64,000 bases of DNA from Methylacidiphilum infernorum V4 (GTDB lineage: Bacteria; Verrucomicrobiota; Verrucomicrobiia; Methylacidiphilales; Methylacidiphilaceae), in assembly GCF_000019665.1 (NCBI RefSeq), contig NC_010794.1, forward strand, positions 1,984,001 to 2,048,000. Direction: 5' to 3'. Of the stretch, positions 32,132-40,917 are shown one piece after another (within the stretch, counting starts at the first letter, position 1; every line of letters starts with the position of its first letter). The notes under the pieces are model-generated. The model was given only the letters and a program-made list of their open reading frames with translations. It searched no databases and was not told where the DNA came from. Made by a program: the position numbers and the translations under genes.

Positions 32132-34057
32132 CTAAGCTTGGGGTTTATCCTTATCCACCTTTTCAAATTCGGCATCGATAACATCCGATTTCTGCCCTCC
32201 AGCTCCCGGAGGAGGGGGAGGAGAAGAAGCCGCAGAAGCCTTGGATGAAGCAGCCCTATACATTTCCACGGATATGGCCTGAACCTTTTCATTAAGTTCA
32301 TCCATGGCTCTTTTGATGGCCTCGGTATCATCCCCTTTTATGACCTCCCGCACCTTTTCGATACACTTTTCAACCTCCATTTTCTTAGCCGAATCGACTT
32401 TATCCCCGTATTCGCGCAAAAGCTTTTCTGCCTGGTATGCGGCATTGTCCGCATTGTTTTTTGCCTCGGCTCTCTCCTTGTTCTTCAGGTCTTGCTCCCT
32501 GTAAGCCTCGGCTTCCTTGGTCATTCTCTCGATTTCTTCCTTGGAAAGTCCACTGGAGCCCGTAATGGTAATTTTTTGTTCTCTTCCCGTTCCCAGGTCC
32601 TTCGCAGAAACATGAAGAATCCCGTTGGCATCGATATCGAAGGTCACTTCGATTTGGGGCACTCCGCGGGGAGCCGGCGGTATGCCGTCGAGGTGAAACA
32701 CCCCCAAAAGCTTGTTATCCCTGGCCATCGGCCTTTCCCCTTGAAGGACCTTGATCTCCACGCTCGGCTGGTTATCCGAAAAGGTACTGAAAATTTGCGA
32801 TTTCCGGGTAGGTATGGTCGTATTGCGAGGAATCATCGGGGTGGCAATGCCTCCGGCCGTCTCTATGGAAAGAGTAAGGGGAGTCACATCCAAAAGAAGA
32901 ACATCTTTGACCTGGCCCTTGAGCACCGCTCCCTGGATGGCCGCTCCGACCGCTACGACCTCATCGGGATTGACCCCTTTATGAGGTTCTCTGCCGATCA
33001 GCTTTCGGGCGATCTCGATGATTTTAGGCATCCGGGTCATGCCTCCAACCAAGACAAGCTCATCGATATCCGCGGCGGTTAACTTGGCATCCTTCAAGCA
33101 ATTCAAAACGGGCTGCACAGTCCTTTCGGCAAGATGTTCGGTCAACTGTTCAAGCTTCGCCCGGGTTAATTTCTTTTGAATATGCTTTGGACCCGTTTGA
33201 TCGGCGGTAATAAAGGGTAGGTTTATTTCGTATTCGAGCGCCGAGGATAGGGCGATCTTTGCCTTCTCAGCTTCTTCTTTAATCCTCTGCACCGCATCGG
33301 GTTGCCCGTGAAGATCTATGCCCGTTTCCTTTTTAAAATCACTGATAATCCACTCCATAATGGCGGCATCCCAGTCATCACCTCCCAAATGGGTATCCCC
33401 ATTCGTGGCCTTGACCTCAAAGACCCCTTCGCCAATCTCCAAGACAGAAATATCGAAAGTTCCTCCCCCAAGATCATACACCGCGATTCTTTCATCTTTC
33501 TTTTTATCCAACCCATAAGCCAAGGAAGCGGCCGTCGGTTCGTTGATGATCCTCAACACTTCCAAACCGGCAATTTCTCCCGCAGCTTTAGTCGCCTGTC
33601 TTTGACTGTCGTTAAAATAAGCAGGTACGGTGATCACCGCCTGTGTAATCTTTTCCCCCAGTTTAGATTCGGCATCCGCTTTCAATTTCATTAAGATAAA
33701 AGCGGATATTTCCTGGGGGGTATAAACCCTTCTCTCTCCCGCTACCTCGACTTCAACCGCGCAATCTCCATTTTTGCCTTCTATGACCTTGTAAGGAACC
33801 CTTTTAATTTCTTCTTGAACTTCACTAAACTTCCTTCCAATAAACCTCTTGATAGAATAAATGGTGTTTTTGGAATTGGTGATCGCCTGTCTTTTCGCCG
33901 CCTGGCCAACCAATCTTTCCCCACTTTTGGTAAAAGCAACAATGGAAGGAGTGGTTCTCGCTCCTTCCGAATTCTCCAAGACAACGGGTTGTCCTCCCTC
34001 GACGATCGCCATGCAGGAGTTCGTCGTTCCTAAATCGATACCGAGTACATGTGCCAT
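32132..34057 (-). CDS. dnaK: Molecular chaperone DnaK (Hsp70)
   Basis: 641 residues. Hsp70 binds unfolded segments in an ATP-driven cycle with DnaJ and GrpE (encoded elsewhere). The ATPase start is [20 protein letters not shown], and the mid-domain has [18 protein letters not shown] and the hinge [20 protein letters not shown]. The substrate-binding domain contains [20 protein letters not shown]. The lid is helical, with a Ser/Ala/Pro/Gly-rich linker, and the C-terminus is [14 protein letters not shown], the EEVD-like bacterial end. No CIRCE element or clear HrcA site was seen before it. A TTGTCA box lies near 34092, with a weak -10. Confidence 0.98.
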   Translation of the reverse strand: MAHVLGIDLGTTNSCMAIVEGGQPVVLENSEGARTTPSIVAFTKSGERLVGQAAKRQAITNSKNTIYSIKRFIGRKFSEVQEEIKRVPYKVIEGKNGDCAVEVEVAGERRVYTPQEISAFILMKLKADAESKLGEKITQAVITVPAYFNDSQRQATKAAGEIAGLEVLRIINEPTAASLAYGLDKKKDERIAVYDLGGGTFDISVLEIGEGVFEVKATNGDTHLGGDDWDAAIMEWIISDFKKETGIDLHGQPDAVQRIKEEAEKAKIALSSALEYEINLPFITADQTGPKHIQKKLTRAKLEQLTEHLAERTVQPVLNCLKDAKLTAADIDELVLVGGMTRMPKIIEIARKLIGREPHKGVNPDEVVAVGAAIQGAVLKGQVKDVLLLDVTPLTLSIETAGGIATPMIPRNTTIPTRKSQIFSTFSDNQPSVEIKVLQGERPMARDNKLLGVFHLDGIPPAPRGVPQIEVTFDIDANGILHVSAKDLGTGREQKITITGSSGLSKEEIERMTKEAEAYREQDLKNKERAEAKNNADNAAYQAEKLLREYGDKVDSAKKMEVEKCIEKVREVIKGDDTEAIKRAMDELNEKVQAISVEMYRAASSKASAASSPPPPPGAGGQKSDVIDAEFEKVDKDKPQA

Positions 34058-34163
34058 GCCTTTATTTAAGCAAAAAGCATGCCATTTTTGACAAGTTATT
34101 CAAATACATGGACTTAAATAAAACGATCCCGGGAACAAGGAAAGGAAAAGCGGATATTGTGGG

Positions 34164-35615
34164 TCATTTTGTCCCATGGGATTGGTCAAAATGATCCTTT
34201 TTATTGTTCAATATTTCAACCAGCCGATAAGGGATCCCATGGAAGGAGCCGTTGCTAAAAAATACAACAATGTCTCCAGCTCTTAAAACTTCGAGCAGCT
34301 TTTGAAGGATTTCTTGAGGGGAAGCACAGAAAAAGGAAGGTATTCCCTTTTTGCCGAGTTCCTGGGCGATCTGTTCAGGCTTGAGTCTTTCGGAAGGGGA
34401 TAATCCGTCCTTGTTCGCCACTTCACTGATAACCACTCCATCGGCTCCAGCCAGGGCTTGGGGTAACTCTTGCTGAAAAACAGCCCTCCGGGTCGTATTG
34501 CTCCTGGGTTCAAAAACGGCCCACAGCCTTCTAGAGGGATAACGTTGTCTTACAGCCTGGATCGTTTTATATATTGCCGTCGGATGATGACCAAAATCGT
34601 CTAATACTTGTATGCCGCAGGCTTCTCCCAAAACCTCCAGCCTACGCTTTACACCCAGGAACGAAGCAAATCCTTGGGAAATTTGCTCAGGCTTTATCCC
34701 GTAAAGCTTGGCCGCAGCAAGGCACATCGCCGCATTCCTGACATTATATTCACCGGGAACAGGCAAAAAAAACTCTTCGCCAAGCATCCGAAAGCGACTT
34801 CCCCTTTGATCATAGAGCACATCTGTAATTCTAAATTCCGCTTCTTTCCCAAAGCCTACGGTATATACCGGGGCAAGAGAACTCTTGGCGAGTTCAACAA
34901 TGTTGGGATCATCCTCAGGAATAATCAAATGCCCGTTTCTCGGAATAAGCTGGATCAGTCTCTTAAAAGCAAGCAGAATCTCTCCCAGGTTGGCGAATAT
35001 GTCGGCATGGTCATATTCTATGTTGTTTATAATCACAGTCTGGGGAAGATAATGCAGAAACTTGCTCCTTTTATCAAAATAGGCCGTGTCGTACTCATCC
35101 CCTTCTAAAATCCAATAATCTCCCCGGGTATATCGACATCCCGAAGTAAAGTTTTTGGGCAATCCCCCGATAAGGAACGAAGGATTGAGGGAGGCCGATT
35201 CAAAAATCCACGCCAAGAGGGAGCTCGTCGTCGTTTTGCCATGAGTGCCACTGACAACGATATTCTGTTTGCCTTGAAGAAAGAAAAATTTCAAGACTTC
35301 CGGCAAGGATAAAAAGAGGTATTTTTTTTCTAAAACCGCTTCTAATTCAGGGTTTCCTCTTTTAATGACATTTCCCACAACGACAACGGTTCCCGCTCTA
35401 TCTTGGGGAAGATTCTGGGCCTTATAGCCTTCCTTGATGCTAATGCCTTGCTGGGTCAAAAAAGTGGATAGGGGAGGATAGACATTTTCATCGGAGCCGC
35501 CTACCTCGTAGCCCAATTCCTTGAGCATCGAGGCTACCGCACCCATGGCCGTTCCGCAAATGCCTAGGAAATGAAAACGCAAATCTTTACTAAAGAGCAG
35601 GTCTATTGTGGCCAT
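34164..35615 (-). CDS. mpl: UDP-N-acetylmuramate:L-alanyl-gamma-D-glutamyl-meso-diaminopimelate ligase
   Basis: 483 residues. Mpl re-attaches the murein tripeptide to UDP-MurNAc in peptidoglycan recycling. The N-terminal nucleotide fold is FHFLGICGTAMGAVASMLKE, and the ATP loop is VVSGTHGKTTTSSLLAWIFE. Residues GGLPKNF and the DEYDTAYFDKRSKFLHY block are typical of Mpl rather than MurC. The C-terminal domain has LDDFGHHPTAIYKTIQAVRQ (usual form DDFAHHPTAI), then RLWAVFEPRSNTTRRAVFQ. That combination distinguishes it from MurC and MurE. Cytoplasmic. It stands between dnaK and the DICT-like gene on the minus strand. Confidence 0.9.
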   Translation of the reverse strand: MATIDLLFSKDLRFHFLGICGTAMGAVASMLKELGYEVGGSDENVYPPLSTFLTQQGISIKEGYKAQNLPQDRAGTVVVVGNVIKRGNPELEAVLEKKYLFLSLPEVLKFFFLQGKQNIVVSGTHGKTTTSSLLAWIFESASLNPSFLIGGLPKNFTSGCRYTRGDYWILEGDEYDTAYFDKRSKFLHYLPQTVIINNIEYDHADIFANLGEILLAFKRLIQLIPRNGHLIIPEDDPNIVELAKSSLAPVYTVGFGKEAEFRITDVLYDQRGSRFRMLGEEFFLPVPGEYNVRNAAMCLAAAKLYGIKPEQISQGFASFLGVKRRLEVLGEACGIQVLDDFGHHPTAIYKTIQAVRQRYPSRRLWAVFEPRSNTTRRAVFQQELPQALAGADGVVISEVANKDGLSPSERLKPEQIAQELGKKGIPSFFCASPQEILQKLLEVLRAGDIVVFFSNGSFHGIPYRLVEILNNKKDHFDQSHGTK

Positions 35616-35657
35616 GGAGAATTAAAAAGCCCATTTCTACTCCAGCGGAAGAAAATT

Positions 35658-36380
35658 TCAAGACTTTTCTGAAAAATAGGAGTTTAGCTTGGTATTGATG
35701 AAATTTTCAATTTCTTGAATCCTAAACGTGGGCCAAAGAAAGAATTTCTCCCAGTGATTAATGATCTTTTCTATGCCAGAGCTCAAAAGATAGAACTTCC
35801 ACCGCAAGGAATGAACAATAAAAGGATCAAAACTGCAAAACCCGATAAATTTTTGGGCGCTAATTTCGGTAGCTCGATTGAGCTGTTTACAGACAAATAC
35901 AACTTCAAGCTTCAAGTTCCTAAACAAATAAAACCGGTATTTCGTTAGCCGGGGATGGACAGGATGAATGAGATCAATATTGGGGGGAAGCCCTTCGAGG
36001 GGCCCAATGCTCCATATTCTTATGCGATCGAGCTTCTTGGATAGAACCTCGTACCTTTTCTTCTGGTGCGAAAAGTTCTTCGCCCCGTCCAACAACAGGG
36101 TGAGCTCCCCTCCTTGATCACCATTTTCCATGGCTAGGTCTTCAATCGTATAACCCAGCGCTCTCTGCACGTACCCATTGAAAAAATGCAGATGGTCGGT
36201 TTTGGGAATTTCTACAAGCTCATTAGGCAATATGCCATTGGTCGGACAATATCTTAATTTAACCGAGTAACTGGCTAGGCAACTCCGCTTGAGGTTTTCA
36301 TGGAACTTTTTTTGAAAGAGCAAATGAATATCCGTTGACGATCTTACACCACTTGTGTCATGAACGGGTTTTTCTTCCAT
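35658..36380 (-). CDS. Probable DICT-domain sensory protein
   Basis: About 240 residues from the ATG at 36380 (MEEKPVHDTSGVR). A TTG at 36404 would overlap tadA. It has no signal peptide. The middle reads FSHQKKRYEVLSKKLDRIRI, WSIGPLEGLPPNIDLIHPVH and later FIGFCSFDPFIVHSLRWKFY. These follow the layout of the DICT sensory domain found with diguanylate cyclases and two-component proteins. No output domain (kinase, GGDEF, HTH) is attached, so it may act with a partner. Two cysteines in the N-terminal half are not obviously metal sites. The family call is by pattern recognition and moderate. Confidence 0.5.
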   Translation of the reverse strand: MEEKPVHDTSGVRSSTDIHLLFQKKFHENLKRSCLASYSVKLRYCPTNGILPNELVEIPKTDHLHFFNGYVQRALGYTIEDLAMENGDQGGELTLLLDGAKNFSHQKKRYEVLSKKLDRIRIWSIGPLEGLPPNIDLIHPVHPRLTKYRFYLFRNLKLEVVFVCKQLNRATEISAQKFIGFCSFDPFIVHSLRWKFYLLSSGIEKIINHWEKFFLWPTFRIQEIENFINTKLNSYFSEKS

Positions 36381-36390
36381 GATATTGACA

Positions 36391-36912
36391 TTAACTAATA
36401 CCAATATTGCAACGTGGCAACTCCCTTTTTTTATTTCTTAGAATAAAAAAAAATTGATGCATTAACTCTAAAGATTCTTGGGACCTGACTCCCGGTAGAA
36501 TTTCAGGTTTCTTTCTTGCCGTAAAAAAATCTTTAATACAACAAAAATCCGCCTGTTTAGGATCAGAAATTCCAAAGACGACCCGTTCTATCCTGCTCAA
36601 AAAAACAGCCCCCCAGCACATGAGGCAGGGCTCTTTAGTCACATACAGGGTCGTCGAATCAAGCCGCCAATCCCCAACCCGTTGTTGACTCTGTCGAATG
36701 GCCTCCATTTCAGCATGAGCGGTAACATCCCGGTGGCGTTCAACCCGGTTGCGGCCAAAACCCAATATTTCCTCTCCCCGGACGATCACGGCTCCAACGG
36801 GAACTTCACCGTTATCGAAAGCCTCCTTGGCTTTCTCCAGGGCTAGTCCCATAAAATAGTAATCCCGACTCAACCTTTCATCGCCACCCTGTGCAGTCAT
36901 TTCTTTTCCCAT
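36391..36912 (-). CDS. tadA: tRNA adenosine(34) deaminase TadA-type nucleoside deaminase
   Basis: 173 residues. The enzyme converts A34 to inosine in tRNA-Arg(ACG). The zinc sites are TAHAEMEAIRQ (HAE, catalytic glutamate) and KEPCLMCWGAVFLSRIERVV (PCxxC). The opening MGLALEKAKEAFDNGEVPVG and GAVIVRGEEILGFGRN match TadA. A C-terminal extension (about residues 140-173, basic) is longer than in the E. coli enzyme. Other deaminases share the core, but the PCLMCWGA block fits TadA. ATG at 36912 or M5 at 36900. Divergent from the RNA-like element. Confidence 0.88.
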   Translation of the reverse strand: MGKEMTAQGGDERLSRDYYFMGLALEKAKEAFDNGEVPVGAVIVRGEEILGFGRNRVERHRDVTAHAEMEAIRQSQQRVGDWRLDSTTLYVTKEPCLMCWGAVFLSRIERVVFGISDPKQADFCCIKDFFTARKKPEILPGVRSQESLELMHQFFFILRNKKRELPRCNIGIS

Positions 36913-37066
36913 GAGTTTTTCCTTCTTTCTCCATGCCGTTGCTTTTTACTTTATAGTTAAAACAACTTCAGCCAATTCCCAACCTTGGGATTACTTCTCC
37001 TTCTCCGCCGTCATCTTAACCGGCACGAACACAAGGTTGAAGTTTTACAAAGGCTCAACTCAAAGA

Positions 37067-37097
37067 TTGACCCAAGGCTTTCTCTCCTTAATATAAT
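37067..37097 (+). promoter_or_regulatory. Predicted promoter upstream of the structured RNA and ygfZ
   Basis: TTGACC at 37067-37072 and TATAAT at 37092-37097, with a 19-base gap, or TAATAT at 37089-37094 with a 16-base gap. Transcription would begin near 37104, about 58 bases before the first helix of the RNA-like segment. Confidence 0.4.
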
Positions 37098-37161
37098 AAA
37101 GAAACAAATAAATAGCTTATCGCTGTTTATGCCTCTTTTCCCTAGAATAGGAAATCAAGAA

Positions 37162-37517
37162 TGTCAACCACCCCCGACTGAATTCGGAGGCTTGCCTTAC
37201 GGCCATGCCTGGGTTGACAAGGAAAAGCGGTACCCAACCCGCTGCGTTGCAAGGAGTAGAGGAGACCCTCGTCGGGATGCTTCCTCAGTCCCGACCTCTA
37301 GAAGCCGGGGTTGCAGACAACCCTGAGAGCATGGGCGCTGGCGGGCTCCGGCAGACGGCCGACATGCAACATTCCCGAAGGGGAGACGCCCCGAAAGGGG
37401 TGCCTCAGTTGGCCCGCAAGGGCAAAAAAAAACGGCCACCCCAGAAGACCTGGGGGAGCTTTAACCAAAGGAGGACGCGCTTTCCTCCCCAGTCTGAATG
37501 CTGGGGTCTCAAGCGCG
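37162..37517 (+). ncRNA. GC-rich multi-hairpin RNA-like element, possibly a stand-alone HEARO/omega-RNA
   Basis: About 356 nt of much higher GC than its surroundings, holding at least ten stem-loops. TGTCAACC (37162-37169) pairs with GGTTGACA (37212-37219) and encloses CCGA/TCGG. AGCGG/CCGCT is at 37226-37243. TAGAG/CTCTA enclosing GTCGGGA/TCCCGAC is at 37257-37300. GGGTTG-CAGA-CAACCC is at 37308-37323. TCCC-GAAG-GGGA is at 37373-37384. CGCCCC-GAAA-GGGGTG is at 37387-37402 and GCCC-GCAA-GGGC at 37412-37423; these two have GNRA tetraloops. CCCCAG/CTGGGG occurs at 37439-37455 and again at 37487-37506. The last is nested in CGCGCTT (37476-37482)/AAGCGCG (37511-37517), which ends just before the ygfZ ribosome-binding site. 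I found no match to RNase P, tmRNA, SRP RNA or common riboswitches. The class is inference. Confidence 0.55.
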
Positions 37518-37525
37518 GAAAGGCG

Positions 37526-38401
37526 ATGAACGAAAAAAAACTCTATGAAAGCTTGGTCCAAGGGAATCCCGGATGGTGTGAGCTTTCCGGTCAAGCGATT
37601 TGGAGAATCTCGGGAAGGGATAGGATCAAGTATCTCAATGGGCAACTCCCGGCGGATATCGCTTCTCTGCCCCCAGGCTGCGCGCTGCAAACGGCGGCAC
37701 TCAACCGCAAGGGAAGAATGGATTGCGAACTCTGGATAGCCCATCATCCCGAGTTCCTCTTTGTAGACTGCCCAAAAGAGATTGAAGAAGCAACGGAAAA
37801 GCGGCTAACAAGTTTTCTTGTAGCGGATAAAGTTACCATAGAGAAGCTCGGCGGCCAGTTTTATCTCTACCATTATTTCAGTCCCGATCCACCCAAGGGT
37901 TTCTCCTTTTGTTTCCAAAACAAAAGGTTTGGCATTCCCGGATGGGATGTCTGGTCGGAGAGGAGACTGGAAGACTTTGGCTGCCCAGAAGTTCCTCCTG
38001 GCGTGCAAGAAAGCCTGCGGCTCGAGAACATGATTCCCCGGTGGGGCAAGGAGTTAACCTCCAACACCCTGGCCTTGGAAGCTTTTTTATCCAAGGATTC
38101 CATAAGTTTTACAAAAGGCTGTTATGTGGGACAAGAAATTATATCCAGGATTCATCACATAGGTGAGATAAACCAGCTTTTAACTCTCCTTATCGCTTTA
38201 GATGAAAGCATACCCCAGCTCGGGCAACTTTACTATCAATCCCGGCCTGCAGGCCGACTCACCTCTAGCGGCTATTCATACGGCTACAATAAAGCCGTTG
38301 CCCTAGGCTATATCCGCAAAGAGTACAGGAAGGAACAAGGGATCGTTCAAATAGCCGGCCAGTCCCTGAAAATCCTCAAGGCTCCACCCCCTATTGGCTA
38401 G
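37526..38401 (+). CDS. ygfZ: YgfZ/CAF17-family folate-binding protein
   Basis: 291 residues from the ATG at 37526 (MNEKKLYESLVQ), with GGAAAGG 4 bases upstream. A longer upstream frame runs through the GC-rich RNA element and is not coding. The family helps iron-sulfur cluster assembly using tetrahydrofolate and is related to GcvT. The signature is FTKGCYVGQEIISRIHHIGE (the KGCYxGQE motif, with the functional cysteine). The early block RDRIKYLNGQLPADIASLPP and NRKGRMDCELWI (GcvT-like sheet) agree. Expression is probably affected by the structured segment directly in front. It ends 20 bases from the convergent 38422 gene, with an AATAGT/ACTATT hairpin between them. Confidence 0.85.
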   Translation: MNEKKLYESLVQGNPGWCELSGQAIWRISGRDRIKYLNGQLPADIASLPPGCALQTAALNRKGRMDCELWIAHHPEFLFVDCPKEIEEATEKRLTSFLVADKVTIEKLGGQFYLYHYFSPDPPKGFSFCFQNKRFGIPGWDVWSERRLEDFGCPEVPPGVQESLRLENMIPRWGKELTSNTLALEAFLSKDSISFTKGCYVGQEIISRIHHIGEINQLLTLLIALDESIPQLGQLYYQSRPAGRLTSSGYSYGYNKAVALGYIRKEYRKEQGIVQIAGQSLKILKAPPPIG

Positions 38402-38421
38402 TCGAATAGTCACAAAAAGAA

Positions 38422-38877
38422 CTATTGGTCGTTTTTTAACGGCTCGTTTTCTAAAGGTTTTTCCTTTGTCTTCTCCCTTTCAACCCGGGATTCATCAAAT
38501 CCATAATGACCTTTAGATAATTTTATGATTCCTGGAGTTTTCTTGCCTGTCGTATAAAACCAACAGTATAAATTATTTACTTTTACTCCTAACTGTCGAG
38601 AAAGTTCTTTAACAGTCAATCCTTGACTCCCTGAATTTTTTAAAGCCTCTATTATTGAACTTTTGAGCCTTCCCGGAATGGTTCCTTTCTCCGGTCCTCG
38701 TTTTTTTTCTGTTATTTGCGTCCTTACCCCTCTTTTCCCAGGGACTTTAGTGCCGACTTTCCATAAATTCTGGATCTTTTGCTCGATCTCTGAAACCTTT
38801 CTCTGCAGCGCTTCTTTTTCCTGTACGAGCTTTGCTAGTTCTTTAATATCTGCACTCGTAAGTTGTTTTAGCTTCAT
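38422..38877 (-). CDS. Putative coiled-coil/winged-HTH DNA-binding protein
   Basis: 151 residues. The first 45 are a coiled coil (SADIKELAKLVQEKEALQRK), followed by a basic linker with PGKRG and EKKRGPEKGTIPGR. A helix-turn-helix-like region then reads IIEALKNSGSQGLTVKELSR, QLGVKVNNLYCWFYTTGKKT and SKGHYGF. The arrangement (helix, LTVKELSRQLGVK, a recognition helix with NLYCWF and a wing) fits a small DNA-binding regulator of H-NS/KorB style; the family is not named. The basic C-terminus is Lys/Glu-rich. Upstream (38878-38974) is a very A/T-rich region, possibly its own regulatory site. Confidence 0.6.
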   Translation of the reverse strand: MKLKQLTSADIKELAKLVQEKEALQRKVSEIEQKIQNLWKVGTKVPGKRGVRTQITEKKRGPEKGTIPGRLKSSIIEALKNSGSQGLTVKELSRQLGVKVNNLYCWFYTTGKKTPGIIKLSKGHYGFDESRVEREKTKEKPLENEPLKNDQ

Positions 38878-38974
38878 GTTATTAATTATGCATCATTCTT
38901 TTATTTAAACACTTATTACATTATTATGTTGTCTATCTTTCTCAAATATTTTCAACTAAAATTTATAAAACTTT

Positions 38975-39298
38975 TTATGATTTATTTTTCCACGATAAGA
39001 TTCGAGCCCTGAGAGAAGCTTTTTCAGCTTCGATCTTGTTTCCCATCCTTATATAAGCCAAAGAGAGACTGGTCCACACCATAGAATCATTGGGGCGTAA
39101 TTCGATCGCTTTTTTATTGGCGTTGACCGCTTTTTCGTATTCTCCCAGTTTATAATAAGCCATCGCCAACGCTTGCCATCCTTCAAAATAGGAAGGATCG
39201 CATTCTACACTCTTTTCATAATAAAACCTTGCTTTTTCGAGCTCTCCCACAGCGAGGGCCTCGTTGCCCAATTCATAAAATTCCATTTTTGATTCCAT
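38975..39298 (-). CDS. Small TPR-repeat protein
   Basis: 107 residues of three tetratricopeptide repeats. Typical repeat positions are visible (GNEALAVGELEKARFYYEKS, then GWQALAMAYYKLGEYEKAVN, then VWTSLSLAYIRMGNKIEAEK), with W/A/Y at the expected places. No signal peptide or other domain. TPR domains bind partner proteins; the partner is unknown. It starts 21 bases after the cobA-hemD stop, so it may be the tail gene of the haem operon. AAAATTCC precedes the ATG. Confidence 0.8.
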   Translation of the reverse strand: MESKMEFYELGNEALAVGELEKARFYYEKSVECDPSYFEGWQALAMAYYKLGEYEKAVNANKKAIELRPNDSMVWTSLSLAYIRMGNKIEAEKASLRARILSWKNKS

Positions 39299-39319
39299 AA
39301 AAATTAAAGCTATAAACTG

Positions 39320-40864
39320 TTAATCTTTCTTCTTCTTTCTTTTAATTTCCTCAAGGAGAGTCTCAATCAAGCCGTCGATAGTGTGGATTTTTGATTCGCG
39401 ATAAACTTCTTGATGAAGGTCTTGGAGAGCTCGAGTCGTTTGTGGTCCAATGCTTATAACCTTGGGTAATAGAGAGGTATCATGACAACTGAGATTAAGC
39501 CTGTTCCAATATTTAACAGAACTGGCACTGGCAAATAAAATCCAGTCTGCTCCTTCTTTTTGAAATTTCTCTCTACCGCCTCGAAAATCTTCGGTTTCCG
39601 GCTGGATATCGTAAAGAGCCCATTGTTCCACGCAAGCTCCAAGACTCGTTAAAAACTTCACAATGCCCTCATCAGCCATGGTGCTGCGGGGAAGCAAAAA
39701 ACGTTCTCCTTCTATATTTTTCCCTAAAAAACAGCGGGCGAGATCCATGGAGGTAAACTTTTCAGGAATCACCTCTACGGCGAGATGATAACGGCCGATA
39801 GCTTGAGCCGTAGTTAAACCGATAGCCCCGATCTTGATGCCTTTCAGCCCTCGAATATCCCCCGTAAGCCGGAGATAGTGTCCAAAAAATATTTCTACTC
39901 CCGTTGGACTAGTAAAAAGGAGCCAATCGTAAAAGGCCTCAATTTTTTTTAACCTCCGGATTTGCTCATCCCCTAAAGAGCTGGGAACGATTCGGATCGT
40001 GGGGATTTCTAGAACTTCGGCACCGAGTTCCTGTAGCTTTTTGGCTATCCTAGCCGAACCTTCCTTGGTTCTTGTCACAACGACCCTCTGTCCATAGAGT
40101 GGTTTTTTTTCAAACCATTGCAATTCCTCCCTCAGGCGAACCACCTCTCCCATCACGATCACAGCGGGGGGGTCAAACCCGGGATGCCTGCCTTGGACGA
40201 TATCCTCTAGACTTAATGTAACCACCTTCTGGCTGGGTAAAGTCCCCCAAGTAATCACCGCAACCGGTGTTTGAGGATTCATTCCCCGCTCGATAAGGTT
40301 ACGAGCTATTGAAGCGAGTCGTTCCACCCCCATCAAGATCACCTTGGTACCCTTTACTTGCGCAAGGGCTTCCCAGTCCACCGACGTCGCCCCTTTTTGC
40401 GGATCTTCATGCCCCGTAACAATCGTCAGCATCGATGCCCAATTCCGGTGCGTGAGCGGAATGCCGGCATAAGCAGGAACAGCCAAAGCGGAACTCACTC
40501 CAGGAACAATTTCGAAATCGATCCCCGCCCTCTTCAAAGCTTCCGCTTCTTCCCCGCCTCGACCGAATAAAAAGGGATCTCCTCCTTTCAGCCGAACGAC
40601 CAACTGGCCTTCCGTTGCCTTGGCTATGAGCATCTCTTCTATGTCCCTTTGAGAATAGGCGGCTTTCCCCGCCATTTTCCCTACATAGACCTTGGTGCAA
40701 TGGTCGGAAGCCCAATCCAAGATTTCGGGATTACAAAGATAATCGTATAACAGGATATCGGCTTTTTCGATAAGCTCCTTTGCCTTGAGGGTTAACAACG
40801 AGGGATCCCCCGGACCCGCTCCTACGAGATATACCTTGCCACGGCTTCCCTCTTTTATTTCCAT
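39320..40864 (-). CDS. cobA-hemD: Fused uroporphyrinogen-III C-methyltransferase (CobA) / uroporphyrinogen-III synthase (HemD)
   Basis: 514 residues. Residues about 9-245 are the SUMT methyltransferase that makes precorrin-2 for sirohaem and B12: GKVYLVGAGPGDPSLLTLKA, VVRLKGGDPFLFGRGGEEAE and ASMLTIVTGHEDPQKG are present. Residues about 257-505 are HemD, which closes and inverts the last pyrrole ring of uroporphyrinogen III: GQRVVVTRTKEGSARIAKKL, DWLLFTSPTGVEIFFGHYLR and a C-terminal DWILFASASSVKYWN. This fusion is known from several phyla. The domain join is near residue 250. It follows hemC by 53 bases on the minus strand. Both products sit at the haem/sirohaem branch point. Confidence 0.93.
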   Translation of the reverse strand: MEIKEGSRGKVYLVGAGPGDPSLLTLKAKELIEKADILLYDYLCNPEILDWASDHCTKVYVGKMAGKAAYSQRDIEEMLIAKATEGQLVVRLKGGDPFLFGRGGEEAEALKRAGIDFEIVPGVSSALAVPAYAGIPLTHRNWASMLTIVTGHEDPQKGATSVDWEALAQVKGTKVILMGVERLASIARNLIERGMNPQTPVAVITWGTLPSQKVVTLSLEDIVQGRHPGFDPPAVIVMGEVVRLREELQWFEKKPLYGQRVVVTRTKEGSARIAKKLQELGAEVLEIPTIRIVPSSLGDEQIRRLKKIEAFYDWLLFTSPTGVEIFFGHYLRLTGDIRGLKGIKIGAIGLTTAQAIGRYHLAVEVIPEKFTSMDLARCFLGKNIEGERFLLPRSTMADEGIVKFLTSLGACVEQWALYDIQPETEDFRGGREKFQKEGADWILFASASSVKYWNRLNLSCHDTSLLPKVISIGPQTTRALQDLHQEVYRESKIHTIDGLIETLLEEIKRKKKKD

Positions 40865-40917
40865 AGCTTCAGCCTTTTTTCAGGTCATTCCTAGAAAAAC
40901 CGATCCGTTCCGAAAAT

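Noticed and set aside
34058-34163. CIRCE/HrcA operator expected upstream of dnaK
   Set aside because: No TTAGCACTC-9-GAGTGCTAA sequence or close relative seen there or upstream of groES, so no HrcA control is claimed.
36911-37096. Plus-strand frame between tadA and the structured RNA
   Set aside because: Overlaps the tadA start, lacks a ribosome-binding site and has no protein-like pattern; the region is better explained as promoter DNA.
37162-37517. RNase P RNA, tmRNA, SRP RNA or cobalamin/TPP riboswitch as identity of the hairpin element
   Set aside because: The universal core motifs of these RNAs (for example GAGGAAAGUCC of RNase P or the B12 box) are absent on either strand.
37205-37525. 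In-frame upstream extension of ygfZ
   Set aside because: It reads through the GC-rich hairpin segment, with Gly/Arg/Pro-rich translation and no similarity; the ATG at 37526 has a ribosome-binding site and starts the conserved protein.
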